In this document: positions 9,349 through 17,573 of the stretch, in pieces | How positions within the stretch are numbered: the stretch's first letter is position 1 | Layout: each line of letters opens with the position of its first letter | DNA from: an uncultured Chloroflexota bacterium | GTDB lineage: Bacteria > Chloroflexota > Dehalococcoidia > Lucifugimonadales > CAJXCD01 | NCBI GenBank assembly: GCA_913051545.1 | Contig: CAJXCD010000002.1 | Span: 88,220 to 152,219 of the forward strand | Direction of reading: 5' to 3' | Length of the DNA: 64,000 bases | Notes under the pieces: model-generated | Database searches by the model: none | What the model was told of the DNA's origin: nothing | What the model saw: the letters and a program-made list of their open reading frames with translations, nothing else | Translations under genes and position numbers: made by a program

Positions 9349-10016
9349 CTTTTCGCCCACTTTGCAGCTTGATCATCTGATGAGGGGCTTTCATGTCTCC
9401 CTGCTTCTGTCCAGTCTACATCTCTTCCAATTCCAGGGTCATAAGATTTTTCTTCTAATTGTGGTCTGAACCAAGTACTTGGCTTTTTACGTGACTTGCG
9501 AAGTCGGTCAATATCTATCACTAGTTCTTCTCGCTTGTAGGTTCCTTCCTCAAACCCACTGCCGAGGTGCAACGCATCGTATGGACATGCTTCTACGCAA
9601 AGACCACAGAACATACATCTACCAATATCTATATCAAATACTTCTATACCGTATTTTTCTCCTTCAGGCATAGCGTTTCCACTTGGTTCGGTTACTATGC
9701 GAATTATGCCCAGGGGACAGTATTTAGCGCAGCTAGCACATCCGGTGCAGCGTTGTTCATACCATGTAAATTCTTCCCCTCTGAAACGGGGGTGTTTTGG
9801 TTGCCTGTCTTCTACGGTTTCCAGCCCTATAATTGCACGGATAGACTTTCCAGGATTAGCAAGTACATACTTTAATGGGTTAATGTCAGCGTTTTGTGCG
9901 AGCCACAAAATTCCGACCTTCCTGTCTGGATATTGGTGTAACGTGAACATTCTGCTTGGAAGCAATAAATTTTTTAAGGTAATTCTGAGTCCCCTGATTA
10001 TTCCTGTTCCATACAT
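9345..10016 (-). CDS. nuoI: NADH-quinone oxidoreductase subunit I
   Basis: The ferredoxin-like subunit that holds clusters N6a and N6b on the peripheral arm. Two 4Fe-4S motifs are intact: CTGCASCAKYCP and CMFCGLCVEACP, separated by about 40 residues. The N-terminal helix that anchors it to NuoH is present, and a charged C-terminal tail (SSDDQAAKWAKR) extends it to 223 residues, longer than many homologues. It lies 2 bases after nuoH and overlaps nuoJ by 4 bases. Confidence 0.95.
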   Translation of the reverse strand: MYGTGIIRGLRITLKNLLLPSRMFTLHQYPDRKVGILWLAQNADINPLKYVLANPGKSIRAIIGLETVEDRQPKHPRFRGEEFTWYEQRCTGCASCAKYCPLGIIRIVTEPSGNAMPEGEKYGIEVFDIDIGRCMFCGLCVEACPYDALHLGSGFEEGTYKREELVIDIDRLRKSRKKPSTWFRPQLEEKSYDPGIGRDVDWTEAGRHESPSSDDQAAKWAKR

Positions 10017-10018
10017 GC

Positions 10019-11209
10019 TTATTCGGCCTCCGCGTACATGTTGGCAAGAGGTGATGGTACCGGTTTCTTTGGTTGTAATGATGGTTGGCCAAGTACATTA
10101 GCTAATATATAGATAGCTATACCAGTCACAAGCCAATTGATTCCCGACATGATTAGGAGTGTAGATACTCCGATAGGTTCGATCCCTCCACTTTGAAAAA
10201 ATTGAATCTCTGCTGCTATCAGGAAGATATTAAGTAAAGCAAGTGGAAATAAACCTTTCCATGCGAATCCCATAATTTGGTCTACCCTGAGTCGTGGCCA
10301 AGTTGCACGAATCCATAGCAATAAAAATGTCGCAGCAAGTGCTTTTAGTATGAACCACACTTGCCCTGGTATTAAATCAGGTCCTCTGCTGCCTCCTAAG
10401 AAAACCACCGTTAATATAGCAGCAGTAACTAGTGGGGCCATAAATTCTGCTAGCTGAAATATCGCGAACTTAATTCCACTGAACTCTGTATGATAGCCTC
10501 CAGTTAGTTCAGATTCAGCTTCTATCATATCGAATGGTGCTCTGCTCATCTCTGCTGATGCGGCTATTATGAATACTAGGAAACCTAGTGGTTGTACGAT
10601 TAGGAACGGCAGTGTTTGACTCGCTACAATGCCTGACAAGGATAATGATCCTGCCAAGAGTACTGCCCCCGCTAGGGCTAACGCCATGGGCACTTCATAG
10701 CTCACAAGCATAGCTACTCCACGCATGGCGCCAAGCATGGCGTACTTGTTCCGGGAGCCCCAGCCACCCATAAATATCCCAAAGGTATTCATGCCGGTCA
10801 CTCCCATTATGAAAAGGACACCCACATTGAGATCACCAAGAAAACTGTTGGTACCGAATGGGATGATGGCAAAAACCAGAAATGCTGGGACCAGTAATGC
10901 TATAGGCGCTAACGTAGAGACAATACGATCAGCTGAATTGGGAGAAATATCTTCTTTTGTTATCAGCTTTATAATATCTGCAAGTGGTTGAAGGAGCCCG
11001 AATGGACCCCAGCGATTTGGGCCAAGGCGAGATTGAAATCTACCTAGTACCCTGCGTTCAAACCAAGTGTATAGAGCAGCTACTCCAACGAGTGCATTTA
11101 TTACAACCAGAGCTAGAAATATACCTGATATAGAGAACGCGATCCATTCTAGACCATCAGGTAGAATTCCAGAGACAAAGGCATGAATATTTCGGAATCC
11201 CAATTCCAT
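10019..11209 (-). CDS. nuoH: NADH-quinone oxidoreductase subunit H
   Basis: The membrane subunit that forms the quinone tunnel with NuoB and NuoD. Signatures are RVLGRFQSRLGPNRWGPFG near the N-terminus, RAPFDMIEAESELTGGYHTE with the acidic cluster of the E-channel, and RATWPRLRVDQIMGFAWK. At 396 residues it is longer than the 325 of E. coli, with an extra C-terminal membrane segment and a proline-rich tail. The ATG overlaps the nuoD stop by one base (TAATG), implying coupled translation. Confidence 0.95.
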   Translation of the reverse strand: MELGFRNIHAFVSGILPDGLEWIAFSISGIFLALVVINALVGVAALYTWFERRVLGRFQSRLGPNRWGPFGLLQPLADIIKLITKEDISPNSADRIVSTLAPIALLVPAFLVFAIIPFGTNSFLGDLNVGVLFIMGVTGMNTFGIFMGGWGSRNKYAMLGAMRGVAMLVSYEVPMALALAGAVLLAGSLSLSGIVASQTLPFLIVQPLGFLVFIIAASAEMSRAPFDMIEAESELTGGYHTEFSGIKFAIFQLAEFMAPLVTAAILTVVFLGGSRGPDLIPGQVWFILKALAATFLLLWIRATWPRLRVDQIMGFAWKGLFPLALLNIFLIAAEIQFFQSGGIEPIGVSTLLIMSGINWLVTGIAIYILANVLGQPSLQPKKPVPSPLANMYAEAE

Positions 11210-12312
11210 TACCTATCCACCTCTCCCATGTTAACTGCTAGGCTTCCGAATATTACAATTAAGTCTGACATTTTCCCACCTACAATCATGTCTCTAAGCA
11301 TGGTGGTATTAATAAAAGAGGGCGAACGTATCTTACACCTATAAGGCGAAATTCCCCCATCACTGACTATGTAGAATCCTAGTTCTCCTCTTGGAGCTTC
11401 TACGCATCCGTAAGCATCGCCTTCTGGCGGTCTCATAAAAAAAGCACCATCAGTTTTAACTGTCCCATCTGGTATTTTATCTACGCATTGTTTTATTATT
11501 TTGACGCTTTCCCGCATCTCTTGCAGCCTAACTATATATCTGTCAAAACAATCCCCTGTTGCTCCAATAGGTATTTCGAAATCCATCTCTGAATAGATTT
11601 CGTATGGATCTGCTTTTCTGAGATCCCATTGTACTCCGCTAGCCCGTAGTATTGGTCCAGATATTGATGCATCGATAGCAACTTCAGGATCCAATACGCC
11701 TACGTCTCTCGTTCTAGACAAAACTATTTCGTTACGAGTTATAAGTTCTTCAAGTTCATCTATATATCCGGGCATATCTTCAAGAAAATCATTCAGGGCT
11801 GGCCAGAAATCTGATGGTGCGTCTTGGGTAAGTCCTCCTGGTCTCATGTAACTTACTGTTATTCGAGCCCCACAAAGCATTTCGAACAAGTCTAAAATAC
11901 GTTCTCTTTCTCTAAAACAGTACATTAACATAGTTACAAATGTTCCTAGTTCTTGCAGGAAAAACCCCGTAAAAACTAGATGAGAAGCTATTCTCTGCAA
12001 CTCTACGGATATTACCCTCAGGTACATTGCTCGCTCAGGGACTTCGATCCCGCCTAGCTTTTCCAAAGCTGTTACATAACCCAGATTATTACTCATTGCC
12101 GATTCATAATCGAGTCTGTCAGTCAGAGTCACAATTTGAGTGTATGTCCGCTCCTCAGCGAGTTTTTCTGTACCTCTGTGAAGATAACCAAACACCGGTT
12201 CCAAATCTATAACCTCTTCGCCATCAAATGTAACTCGAAGCCTAAATACCCCATGAGTACTTGGATGTTGCGGTCCTAGGTTTATAGTTACTGGCTCTGT
12301 ACGTATAGGCAT
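11209..12312 (-). CDS. nuoD: NADH-quinone oxidoreductase subunit D
   Basis: The 49-kDa-type subunit of the peripheral arm, related to the NiFe hydrogenase large subunit, contributing to the quinone site. It begins with NLGPQHPSTHGVFRL, containing the conserved quinone-pocket His of the GPQHPSTHG motif, and includes YLHRGTEKLAE and the C-terminal FGSLAVNMGEVDR. The hydrogenase metal-ligand cysteines are absent, as expected. At 367 residues it is on the short side because the N-terminus begins close to the motif. NuoC is encoded separately, not fused. Confidence 0.95.
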   Translation of the reverse strand: MPIRTEPVTINLGPQHPSTHGVFRLRVTFDGEEVIDLEPVFGYLHRGTEKLAEERTYTQIVTLTDRLDYESAMSNNLGYVTALEKLGGIEVPERAMYLRVISVELQRIASHLVFTGFFLQELGTFVTMLMYCFRERERILDLFEMLCGARITVSYMRPGGLTQDAPSDFWPALNDFLEDMPGYIDELEELITRNEIVLSRTRDVGVLDPEVAIDASISGPILRASGVQWDLRKADPYEIYSEMDFEIPIGATGDCFDRYIVRLQEMRESVKIIKQCVDKIPDGTVKTDGAFFMRPPEGDAYGCVEAPRGELGFYIVSDGGISPYRCKIRSPSFINTTMLRDMIVGGKMSDLIVIFGSLAVNMGEVDR

Positions 12313-12329
12313 TATTCTTAAGCTATAAA

Positions 12330-12773
12330 TTACCTCAGGAAATCTTTTCTAAGAGGATGTCCTTGGAATCCTTCCCACAGCATAATTCTTTTCATGTTTG
12401 GATGTCCGTCAAACCGTATTCCCATTAAGTCCCAAATTTCTCTTTCTTGAAGGTTTGCTCCTCTCCACACATCTACGACGCTTGGAACGCAGGGGTCTTC
12501 TCGACCAGGGCATTTCGTTTTTACAACAGCGCTTAAGTTAAGACGCATGGACAGTAAGTGATAGATGATTTCAAAGTGATCTATGTAATCAACTGCACTT
12601 ACGGACCTCAGGAAAGCAAAATTCAGGTTCGGGGTTTCCTTGAGGAACCTAGCTACTTTAGGTAAGTCATTCGATTGTATATAACAACTTATGTCGGTGT
12701 ATTCATCTACCGTATTAGGGAAGTTATCATTAATCTGTACAGCCAGTTCGCCACCTGTCAAAGCCCTGGTCAT
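12330..12773 (-). CDS. nuoC: NADH-quinone oxidoreductase subunit C
   Basis: The 30-kDa-type subunit of the peripheral arm. It has the family signature WRGANLQEREIWDLMGIRFDGHPNMKR followed by LWEGFQGHPLRKDF, matching the conserved 'ANWpEREvyDlfGI-F-GHPdlrRil-pedw-GhPLRKDyp'. At 147 residues it is a compact version. The ATG at 12773 overlaps the nuoB stop by one base. Confidence 0.94.
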   Translation of the reverse strand: MTRALTGGELAVQINDNFPNTVDEYTDISCYIQSNDLPKVARFLKETPNLNFAFLRSVSAVDYIDHFEIIYHLLSMRLNLSAVVKTKCPGREDPCVPSVVDVWRGANLQEREIWDLMGIRFDGHPNMKRIMLWEGFQGHPLRKDFLR

Positions 12774-13387
12774 TATAAGTTAAACAATTTTCCTTTCATG
12801 GAGTACCGTTTGATTTTTTCTTGAAGCTGCATAATCCCGTAAAGGAGTGCATCAGGTCTTGGGGGACAACCAGGGACATAAACGTCTACAGGTATTATAT
12901 GGTTTACTCCAGGAACTACACTGTAGGATTCGAAATATGGCCCCCCACTTGTTGCACAGACACCCATCGATATTACCCATCTGGGTTCAGCCATCTGCTC
13001 GTATACTCGCTCGATTGCTGGTGCCATTTTCCATGTAACGGTTCCGGCAACAATCATCAGGTCTGCTTGTCTGGGGGATGCTCTAAATACTTCAGCCCCA
13101 AATCTTGCCAAATCGAATCTAGACATTGCACTTGCCATCATTTCAAATGCGCAACATGCTAATCCAAAAGACAATGGCCATATGGCTGATTTCCTGCCCC
13201 AGTTTACTAAGGCATCTATCGATGTGATAGCCAGATTATTCTTGAGATCATCTGGGACTTCTATAAATGGCTCTGACATTGGTTCAGTGCGGTTTGCTTT
13301 TAGACTGTTAACGTATTCACCCTCGGATTGGTCTAGGCTCCATGTAGTTGCATGTAGAGGAATTGTTCCAGGCTTTTCTAGTTCCAT
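12773..13387 (-). CDS. nuoB: NADH-quinone oxidoreductase subunit B
   Basis: The subunit carrying cluster N2, the last electron donor to quinone. The four cluster ligands are visible: the tandem pair in [12 protein letters not shown], the Cys in [13 protein letters not shown] and the Cys in [11 protein letters not shown]. The longest frame begins at 13420, but the ATG at 13387 has GGAAGGGAG 7 bases upstream and gives 204 residues; it overlaps nuoA by 10 bases. The N-terminal ~45 residues are less conserved. Confidence 0.95.
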   Translation of the reverse strand: MELEKPGTIPLHATTWSLDQSEGEYVNSLKANRTEPMSEPFIEVPDDLKNNLAITSIDALVNWGRKSAIWPLSFGLACCAFEMMASAMSRFDLARFGAEVFRASPRQADLMIVAGTVTWKMAPAIERVYEQMAEPRWVISMGVCATSGGPYFESYSVVPGVNHIIPVDVYVPGCPPRPDALLYGIMQLQEKIKRYSMKGKLFNL

Positions 13388-13773
13388 TCTAGCGCTCCCT
13401 TCCGCCACGCGTATAACCATCCTAGTAAGAGGATTCCTATGAAAATCACCATTTCGAAAAATATAAAAGCGCCAAATTCCTTAGACAGTACACCAAAGCT
13501 TGCTGCCCAAGGGAACAAAAAAATCACTTCTACATCAAAAATCACAAAAATTAGAGCGAATGTATAAAAGCGGAAATTAAACCGATTCCAGGTGCCACTA
13601 AGAGTTCCAAATCCACATTCGTAGATGCTTTGCTTTATCGCACTAGGCTTATTAGGCCGAATCCCTATCACTGATAGTACGTAAGAAACCACCATCATGC
13701 CGGTAGGAACGGCTACAGCGAAGGCGGTAAAAATAGCAATCAAGCCATACTGCCTGAAGTAATCGTCTAGCAA
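13378..13773 (-). CDS. nuoA: NADH-quinone oxidoreductase subunit A
   Basis: A small membrane subunit with three TM helices that starts the operon. The segments [20 protein letters not shown] and [23 protein letters not shown] are diagnostic; the loop Cys in YECG is the one exposed in the quinone site region. It has 131 residues. The only plausible start is TTG at 13773 with a weak GAGG upstream. The promoter proposed at 13868-13896 leaves a leader of about 90 bases. Confidence 0.93.
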   Translation of the reverse strand: MLDDYFRQYGLIAIFTAFAVAVPTGMMVVSYVLSVIGIRPNKPSAIKQSIYECGFGTLSGTWNRFNFRFYTFALIFVIFDVEVIFLFPWAASFGVLSKEFGAFIFFEMVIFIGILLLGWLYAWRKGALEWN

Positions 13774-13867
13774 TTAGCCTAGCCTCAAGTCCCTATTCAT
13801 CAGGTGTCGAAACAATTTCAACGTTTCCTTCTGAGACAGGTATTTTTAGATATAACAAGCTTGGCGG

Positions 13868-13896
13868 AATATAGCATAAAGTGAAAAAATTCGCAA
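13868..13896 (-). promoter_or_regulatory. Candidate sigma-70 promoter of the nuo operon
   Basis: On the minus strand TTGCGA (13896-13891) and TATATT (13873-13868) are separated by exactly 17 bases, and the spacer is AT-rich. Transcription would begin near 13861, about 88 bases before the nuoA start. No other -35/-10 pair of this quality was found between nuoA and the inverted repeat. Read by eye only. Confidence 0.55.
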
Positions 13897-13970
13897 ACTA
13901 TGATTATGGTTGTTAATTGGTTAGATTACACATTGGCTTTTAAACCGAACTTGGATTATCTGAGTAAATA

Positions 13971-14012
13971 CATTCCAATACTTCAATTAGTCTTGATTGA
14001 CGTATTGGAATG
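13971..14012. repeat. Strong inverted repeat between the nuo and squalene operons
   Basis: CATTCCAATAC (13971-13981) pairs perfectly with GTATTGGAATG (14002-14012), and after one mismatch the pairing continues with TCAAT (13983-13987) and ATTGA (13996-14000). That makes 16 of 17 pairs closing an 8-base loop. No T-run follows on either strand, and both flanking operons point away, so it is unlikely to be a terminator. It lies within the 338-base gene-free region 13774-14111 and is more likely an operator shared by the divergent operons. The overlapping open frame at 13900-14115 is judged spurious. Confidence 0.6.
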
Positions 14013-14021
14013 TACGATACT
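13993..14021 (+). promoter_or_regulatory. Possible promoter of the isoprenoid operon
   Basis: TTGATT (13993-13998) and GATACT (14016-14021) are 17 bases apart on the plus strand, each matching four of six consensus positions. The right arm of the inverted repeat (14002-14012) would lie in the spacer, where a bound repressor would block polymerase. Start of the first gene is about 90 bases downstream. The boxes are weak, so this is tentative. Confidence 0.3.
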
Positions 14022-14111
14022 AGCACCAATTACGAGGTTATTTAGGCACTCTTCAGATATATGTGCTGATACCAGTGAATTTCCTCCGTGTAGTCATAGG
14101 TATATCCGTAA

Positions 14112-15173
14112 TTGAATTCTTCGTATAAAAAAAACCGTAGTGATAAAGTTCCAATCCCACATTCTCTCTTGAGATACAGGGAATTGCTAGACGATTCTTT
14201 GCGATTAAGTGTCCCGAATTGTGGAAACAGCGTTTATAAGTTATTAGAGTATGCCATGGGTTGGATAGACGAAGATGGCAGACCCGTATCCAAGAGTAAA
14301 GGTAAAGCTTTAAGGCCGACTCTATGTTTACTATCCAGCGTTGCAAGTGGAGGTACTATACAGTCTGCTTTACCAGCAGCGGTGGCTCTTGAATTGATCC
14401 ACAATTTTTCGCTTATCCACGATGACATTCAGGACAAGGATAAAATTCGTCACCATCGTAGGACCGTATGGGCTGTTTGGGGTAATTCCAAAGCTCTAGT
14501 TGCAGGAGATGTGCTGAAAATTATAGCAGACAGATCGCTTACCGATGTGAAAGATAAAGGGTTGAATTCCATCATTTCAAACAGAATAAATGGTTTGCTT
14601 ACTGAAGCGTATTTAGAAATGATAGAAGGACAGTACCTGGACCTTGATTATGAACGACGTACAGATGTGGGGATATCGAATTATCTAGATATGGTTTCTA
14701 GGAAGACTGGTGCATTGATACGCAGTTCTATGAATATAGGTGCTTTACTTGGATCTGAAGATGATTCTGTGGCAGATACATTCCGTAAATGTGGGAGTGC
14801 TGTAGGTTACTTATTTCAAGTACGCGATGATATTCTTGGTATTTGGGGACAGGAAACTTTAACAGGGAAGCCTGTTGGATCAGATATTCGTAGAAGGAAG
14901 AACACTTTTCCTGTTGTCTACACTATTTCAAAAATTGGTGGTTCAGATAAAAGGGAGTTACTTCATATATATCAAAAGGATAATATCGATGACAATGATG
15001 TGCAGAGTGTTCTTGAAATAATGGATAAAGTAGATACTAGATCATATGCACAGGATTTCGCCCAAAGTTGCAGGGATGATGCTGTTAAGTTACTTTCATC
15101 TGTGAATTTGGTAACCAAGCCTCATAAAGACTTGGTAGACATATTCAACTTTTTGTTAGTTAGGGAGAACTAA
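14112..15173 (+). CDS. Polyprenyl (farnesyl/geranylgeranyl) diphosphate synthase
   Basis: An all-helical trans-prenyltransferase that condenses isopentenyl diphosphate with allylic diphosphates in the cytosol. The first aspartate-rich motif is in FSLIHDDIQDKD and the second in QVRDDILGIWG; both bind Mg-diphosphate. GKALRPTLCLL holds the IPP-binding Lys and Arg. Length is 353 residues, slightly longer than usual owing to N- and C-terminal tails. The start is uncertain: TTG at 14112 has a weak SD, and no ATG occurs before the conserved core. It heads a cluster with HpnC, HpnD and HpnE, so C15 farnesyl diphosphate is the likely product, though chain length cannot be read safely. Confidence 0.88.
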   Translation: MNSSYKKNRSDKVPIPHSLLRYRELLDDSLRLSVPNCGNSVYKLLEYAMGWIDEDGRPVSKSKGKALRPTLCLLSSVASGGTIQSALPAAVALELIHNFSLIHDDIQDKDKIRHHRRTVWAVWGNSKALVAGDVLKIIADRSLTDVKDKGLNSIISNRINGLLTEAYLEMIEGQYLDLDYERRTDVGISNYLDMVSRKTGALIRSSMNIGALLGSEDDSVADTFRKCGSAVGYLFQVRDDILGIWGQETLTGKPVGSDIRRRKNTFPVVYTISKIGGSDKRELLHIYQKDNIDDNDVQSVLEIMDKVDTRSYAQDFAQSCRDDAVKLLSSVNLVTKPHKDLVDIFNFLLVREN

Positions 15174-15231
15174 ACACTTTCATTTTTCACCATTGTGAAA
15201 TTTATCTAATCCATTTTTTATTCAATTAAGG

Positions 15232-15237
15232 TATAAT
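15232..15237 (+). promoter_or_regulatory. Possible -10 element before yjbQ
   Basis: A perfect TATAAT lies 54 bases before the YjbQ start, after an AT-rich stretch, in the 117-base gap following the polyprenyl synthase. No good -35 box lies 16-18 bases upstream. A 6-bp hairpin (TTTCAC/GTGAAA, 15185-15200) just before it could end the upstream transcript weakly. YjbQ and the hpn genes may therefore have their own promoter. Confidence 0.3.
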
Positions 15238-15290
15238 TTTATCGGTTTTACACAACATTGTGCAGATGTATCTGCGGGAGGATGGATTAG

Positions 15291-15761
15291 ATGGAATTGT
15301 CGATTGAAACATTTAAGACGCATGTTTCTACTTTATTGATTGAAACTAATACTATGCCTGAGTTCGTGAATATTACTCAGGAAGTCGTGGAAGCTGTTGA
15401 GGAATCGGGAATTCAGAATGGTACTGTTACCGTATTTTCTAGACACACTACAGCAGGTATTACAATTCAAGAAGATGAACCGCTTCTTCTGAATGATATG
15501 TCGAGTATGCTTGACAGATTGGTTCCGCGAACAATCCGATATGGTCACAACGATTTCAGCATTCGGACTGTTCACATGGAGGAGGATGAATGTCCTAATG
15601 GCCATTCTCATTGTCAGCATCTTATAGTTGGCAACAGTGAGACTATTCCAATTATTGGTGCCAAGTTAGCCTTGGGAAAATGGCAGAATATTTTTTTGGT
15701 TGAGTTAGACGAAGCAAAAATCATACCCCGCGAAGTCTTACTGCAATCAATGGGGATTTAG
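15291..15761 (+). CDS. YjbQ/UPF0047 family protein
   Basis: A 156-residue member of the YjbQ (UPF0047) family, small trimeric proteins that show weak thiamine-phosphate synthase activity in some bacteria; the physiological role is unsettled. Conserved features are SRHTTAGITIQEDEP, DDFS-like HNDFSIRTVH, GHSHCQHLIVG and the C-terminal LGKWQNIFLVELDEA. The conserved His residues cluster around a presumed metal/phosphate site. The ATG at 15291 has GGGAGGA upstream. It is 8 bases ahead of hpnC; the metabolic link to squalene is not obvious. Confidence 0.88.
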   Translation: MELSIETFKTHVSTLLIETNTMPEFVNITQEVVEAVEESGIQNGTVTVFSRHTTAGITIQEDEPLLLNDMSSMLDRLVPRTIRYGHNDFSIRTVHMEEDECPNGHSHCQHLIVGNSETIPIIGAKLALGKWQNIFLVELDEAKIIPREVLLQSMGI

Positions 15762-15769
15762 CATTAAAT

Positions 15770-16657
15770 ATGTCGCTCCACCCTTTTGAACAAACAGGAG
15801 TGACATTGGATCAGGCTTATGACCTCTGCGAAAAGTTAACCAATACTCATTACGAGAATTTTTCTATAGCTTCCTGGTTTCTTCCGAGGGCAAAACGCCG
15901 GTACCTATATTCAATATACGCATTTTGCAGGCATGTGGATGATATAGGTGACGTCTATAAAGGCGACAGGTTAATAGAGCTTGATATATGGCAAAATGAT
16001 TTTTTGAAATGCTATGGTGGAGAACCGACTCATCCATACTTAATTGCACTTCAAGATACTATAAGTAAGTTTGGTATTCCTGAGGATCCTTTCCTGAAAC
16101 TTATAGAAGCCAACAGGATGGACCAAAAGGAAAATAGATATGTTAGCTATGCTGATTTAGAAGACTATTGCCTGCATTCTGCGGAGCCTGTAGGGCAACT
16201 TGTGTTGTATGTTTTTGGCTATCAAGATCACGAGCGACAGGCACTTTCAGATTACACTTGTAGAGCTTTGCAACTGACTAATTTTTGGCAAGATGTGAGC
16301 AGGGATCTATCCAATGGAAGGATATATATACCCCTCGAAGACATGAAGCAATTTGGATATTCAGAGAAAGATCTGAAAGATCGTATAGCGGATCGTAGAT
16401 TTCGTGATTTGATGCGTTTTCAGGTTGGCCGGGCACGTCACCTTTTCAGAATGGGTACACCCTTAGTTGATATGGTTCACGATGATTTTAAACTCGATTT
16501 AATCTTGTTCACTAGAGGAGGATTAAAGATATTAGATGCGATTGAGGATTTGGACTATGATGTTCTCAATAATAGGCCAGTAATTTCTACATTTAAGAAG
16601 GTTAGTCTTATGTTGGGAACATTTATAAAACTTAGAATACTTGGAAGATTCGTATAA
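15770..16657 (+). CDS. hpnC: Squalene synthase HpnC (hydroxysqualene synthase)
   Basis: A squalene/phytoene synthase fold protein of 295 residues. In the three-step bacterial route HpnC converts presqualene diphosphate to hydroxysqualene. The first Asp motif is in YAFCRHVDDIGD and the second in NFWQDVSRDLSNGRIYIP. The N-terminal TNTHYENFSIASWFLPRAKR is typical of HpnC rather than HpnD. It is followed 40 bases later by hpnD. Confidence 0.9.
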   Translation: MSLHPFEQTGVTLDQAYDLCEKLTNTHYENFSIASWFLPRAKRRYLYSIYAFCRHVDDIGDVYKGDRLIELDIWQNDFLKCYGGEPTHPYLIALQDTISKFGIPEDPFLKLIEANRMDQKENRYVSYADLEDYCLHSAEPVGQLVLYVFGYQDHERQALSDYTCRALQLTNFWQDVSRDLSNGRIYIPLEDMKQFGYSEKDLKDRIADRRFRDLMRFQVGRARHLFRMGTPLVDMVHDDFKLDLILFTRGGLKILDAIEDLDYDVLNNRPVISTFKKVSLMLGTFIKLRILGRFV

Positions 16658-16697
16658 TTTGATTTGATGGTTAAATCTATATCTCTAAGGACTAGAA

Positions 16698-17573
16698 TTG
16701 TTTAAGGAACTTGATTGGGCTTATTCGGAGTGTAGCAGGATTACGAAGTCCAGGGCACGTAACTTTTACTATGCATTTCTGACCTTGCCAGTTGATCAAC
16801 GAAAGGCTATTTATACTGCTTATGCGTTTTGTAGGTTGTGTGATGATATAGCTGATGGAAACGAATCTCTCAGTGAAAAGCGATTTCAGTTAAATTCAGT
16901 ACGTGAAAAGCTTCGAGACATGGAACACGTTGACACAGATTCTTTCATATTTAAGGCTTTGAATGATACACGTATAAAATTTGGTATACCAGTGCACTAT
17001 TTTGAGACAATTATTGATGGGGTTGAATCAGATCTTGTGCCGAATCGTTACAATACTTTTGATGACCTCAGGAGTTACTGTTACAAAGTAGCATCTGTTG
17101 TAGGTCTTATAAGTATAGAAATATTTGGATACGATGATGCGTCTGCTAAAGCGTATGCAATTGATTTGGGAATTGCTATGCAGCTCACAAACATTTTGCG
17201 TGATATACGAGAAGACTCGCAGCTGGGACGTATATACATTCCTGCGGAAGAGATAGAAATGTTCAATTATTCTGAATCACAATTGACTGGTAGAGTTATT
17301 AATGACTCTTTCCGAGATTTGATGGCATATCAGGTTGATAGAGCAAGAATGCATTTTGTTTCCTCAAGGCCTTTGATAGATTTGCTACCTCCTCGATCCA
17401 GAGCATGCCCAATGGTTTTGGCGGGAGTTTATGCTAGATTATTGGTTAGAATGGAGTCTGTTGGATATGATGTTTTTAGTAATCGAATAAGTCTCGGTAC
17501 TACTGAGAAATTCTTTTTGATGGTAAAACTATGGTTTGCGAGTCTAATCCCGATAGAAAAAATACAAGGATAG
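16698..17573 (+). CDS. hpnD: Presqualene diphosphate synthase HpnD
   Basis: A 291-residue squalene/phytoene synthase paralogue that joins two farnesyl diphosphates into presqualene diphosphate. The first motif is AYAFCRLCDDIADG and the second is LTNILRDIREDSQLGRIYIP. The opening SRITKSRARNFYYAFLTLP is typical of HpnD. The start is TTG at 16698 with AGGA 6 bases upstream, since no ATG lies nearby. The 3' end overlaps hpnE by 43 bases. Confidence 0.9.
   Translation: MFKELDWAYSECSRITKSRARNFYYAFLTLPVDQRKAIYTAYAFCRLCDDIADGNESLSEKRFQLNSVREKLRDMEHVDTDSFIFKALNDTRIKFGIPVHYFETIIDGVESDLVPNRYNTFDDLRSYCYKVASVVGLISIEIFGYDDASAKAYAIDLGIAMQLTNILRDIREDSQLGRIYIPAEEIEMFNYSESQLTGRVINDSFRDLMAYQVDRARMHFVSSRPLIDLLPPRSRACPMVLAGVYARLLVRMESVGYDVFSNRISLGTTEKFFLMVKLWFASLIPIEKIQG

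Noticed and set aside
13900..14115. 71-codon plus-strand frame in the nuo/isoprenoid control region
   Set aside because: It overlaps the inverted repeat and the candidate promoters, has no SD or family resemblance, and its end runs into the synthase start.
15185..15200. Terminator after the polyprenyl synthase
   Set aside because: Stem of only 6 AT-rich base pairs and no T-run; too weak to list separately.
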